The notes under the pieces were generated by a model that saw nothing but the letters and a program-made list of their open reading frames with translations, did no database searches and was not told the origin of the DNA. DNA of 6,364 nucleotides, taken from contig CAZXSC010000139.1 of assembly GCA_964643045.1 (NCBI GenBank), positions 1 to 6,364 on the forward strand, written 5' to 3'. Shown one piece after another: positions 5,790-6,364 of this stretch; the first letter of the stretch is position 1; each line of letters opens with the position of its first letter. Source of the stretch: TMED23 sp964643045 (GTDB lineage: Bacteria > Pseudomonadota > Alphaproteobacteria > Rhodospirillales > UBA2165). Made by a program: the position numbers and the translations under genes.

Positions 5790-6364
5790 TCATTTGATTT
5801 GAGTTTGGTACCATTTCAAAATTTGTTCGCCGGTCCAGATCAATACATCGGGCTTGCTTGTGATGTGTTTAAAAACCTGCTCAACATATTTAGAACGGTG
5901 AGGTACGCCTGAAATATAGGTATGCATGCTGATACCCATAATACGCGTAATATTGGCGCTTTCCTCATAAAGTCGATCGAAGTGGTCTATGCAACGTGTT
6001 GCAAATTCCTCGGAAGAATGTTGTTGCAGTGCCATTATAGTAATGTCATTTGTCTCGACAGGATATGGAACAGAAAACATCGGTTTGCCAGAGGTCGTTT
6101 TGAGTGCAACGGGTTGATCATCGAGGGGCCAGTCCGCAACATACTCAATCCCACAGTCAGATAGGATATCGAGTGTTTCCATGGTTTCTGTAAGGCCAGG
6201 GCTTTCCCATCCGACGGGAGCCTTGCCGGTAAAGTTTTTAATTGTATTAATTGTACTTTGGATGTGCTCACGCTGGTTTTCAAGTTTATGCATGGGACCT
6301 TGTATATAGCCATGGCCCATAAACTCCCAGCCGCCTTCGAGAGCCACTTCAGCAATTCGGGGAT
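5790..6364 (-). CDS. Polysaccharide deacetylase (NodB-fold, PuuE-like) protein, 5' end missing
   Basis: About 191 C-terminal codons of a carbohydrate-esterase-4 fold hydrolase. The gene begins beyond the right edge: the frame runs open through PRIAEV before the GTG at 6347, so that GTG is an internal Val. Visible family segments are GWEFMGHGYIQGPMH (a histidine-bearing metal-site region), GKAPVGWESPGLTET (replacing the RxPxG motif of classical chitin deacetylases), YVADWPLDDQP, and MGISMHTYISG with the late-domain histidine. The pattern is that of the cytoplasmic PuuE/PgdA-like branch, which acts on small C-N bonds such as allantoin or on peptidoglycan sugars; no signal peptide can be judged because the N-terminus is absent. 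It is separated from the GST gene by 137 bases, so shared transcription is uncertain. A link to purine breakdown with the Mo hydroxylase is possible but unproven. Confidence 0.87.
   Translation of the reverse strand, partial: PRIAEVALEGGWEFMGHGYIQGPMHKLENQREHIQSTINTIKNFTGKAPVGWESPGLTETMETLDILSDCGIEYVADWPLDDQPVALKTTSGKPMFSVPYPVETNDITIMALQQHSSEEFATRCIDHFDRLYEESANITRIMGISMHTYISGVPHRSKYVEQVFKHITSKPDVLIWTGEQILKWYQTQIK

Noticed and set aside
6035..6355. A 106-residue minus-strand frame overlapping the deacetylase
   Set aside because: It overlaps the deacetylase in another frame and shows no recognisable motif; the deacetylase frame has strong family similarity.

Overview
The window looks like a piece of chromosome from an AT-rich proteobacterium that lives by importing and oxidising small organic compounds. 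The gene families (tripartite TRAP transporter, molybdenum hydroxylase, DUF1330, nu-class-like glutathione transferase, PuuE-like deacetylase) fit an alphaproteobacterium, possibly a marine one. This placement is inferred from gene content and AT-rich intergenic DNA, not from a phylogenetic marker. No rRNA, tRNA, CRISPR array, insertion sequence or phage gene was seen.

Layout: the first 254 bases carry the 3' end of a plus-strand xanthine dehydrogenase/CO dehydrogenase-type molybdenum hydroxylase large subunit. Every other gene is on the minus strand, so the first gene converges on the rest at about 255-290. Read in the direction of transcription (right to left), the minus-strand genes are: a PuuE-like polysaccharide deacetylase cut by the right edge (5790-6364), a glutathione S-transferase (5017-5652), a DUF1330 protein (4674-4982), the TRAP transporter small permease dctQ (4009-4530), large permease dctM (2570-3907) and periplasmic binding protein dctP (1375-2469), then a cupin (721-1242) and a VOC/glyoxalase-like protein (291-707).

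Transcription units: a textbook hairpin plus T-tract at 1325-1354 closes the TRAP unit after dctP. The cupin and VOC genes are tightly packed (13 bases apart, with the VOC ribosome site on the cupin stop codon) and form a second unit, ending in an AT-rich hairpin that overlaps the VOC stop codon. A plausible sigma70-like promoter with a palindrome over its -35 box lies before dctQ, and a weaker candidate lies before dctP.

How the genes may work together: TRAP transporters import organic acids and related solutes with the help of ion gradients. The surrounding cupin, VOC, GST, DUF1330, deacetylase and Mo-hydroxylase genes are typical of catabolic accessory clusters, so uptake followed by modification of one organic substrate is a reasonable hypothesis. 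The substrate cannot be read from the sequence. The binding protein lacks the arginine that usually grips the ligand carboxylate, so the usual C4-dicarboxylate label should be treated with caution. I see no strong sign of an entirely new type of system. The best leads are the divergent binding protein, the shared TTGAT/ATCAA palindromes, and the unusual dctQ-dctM spacer.
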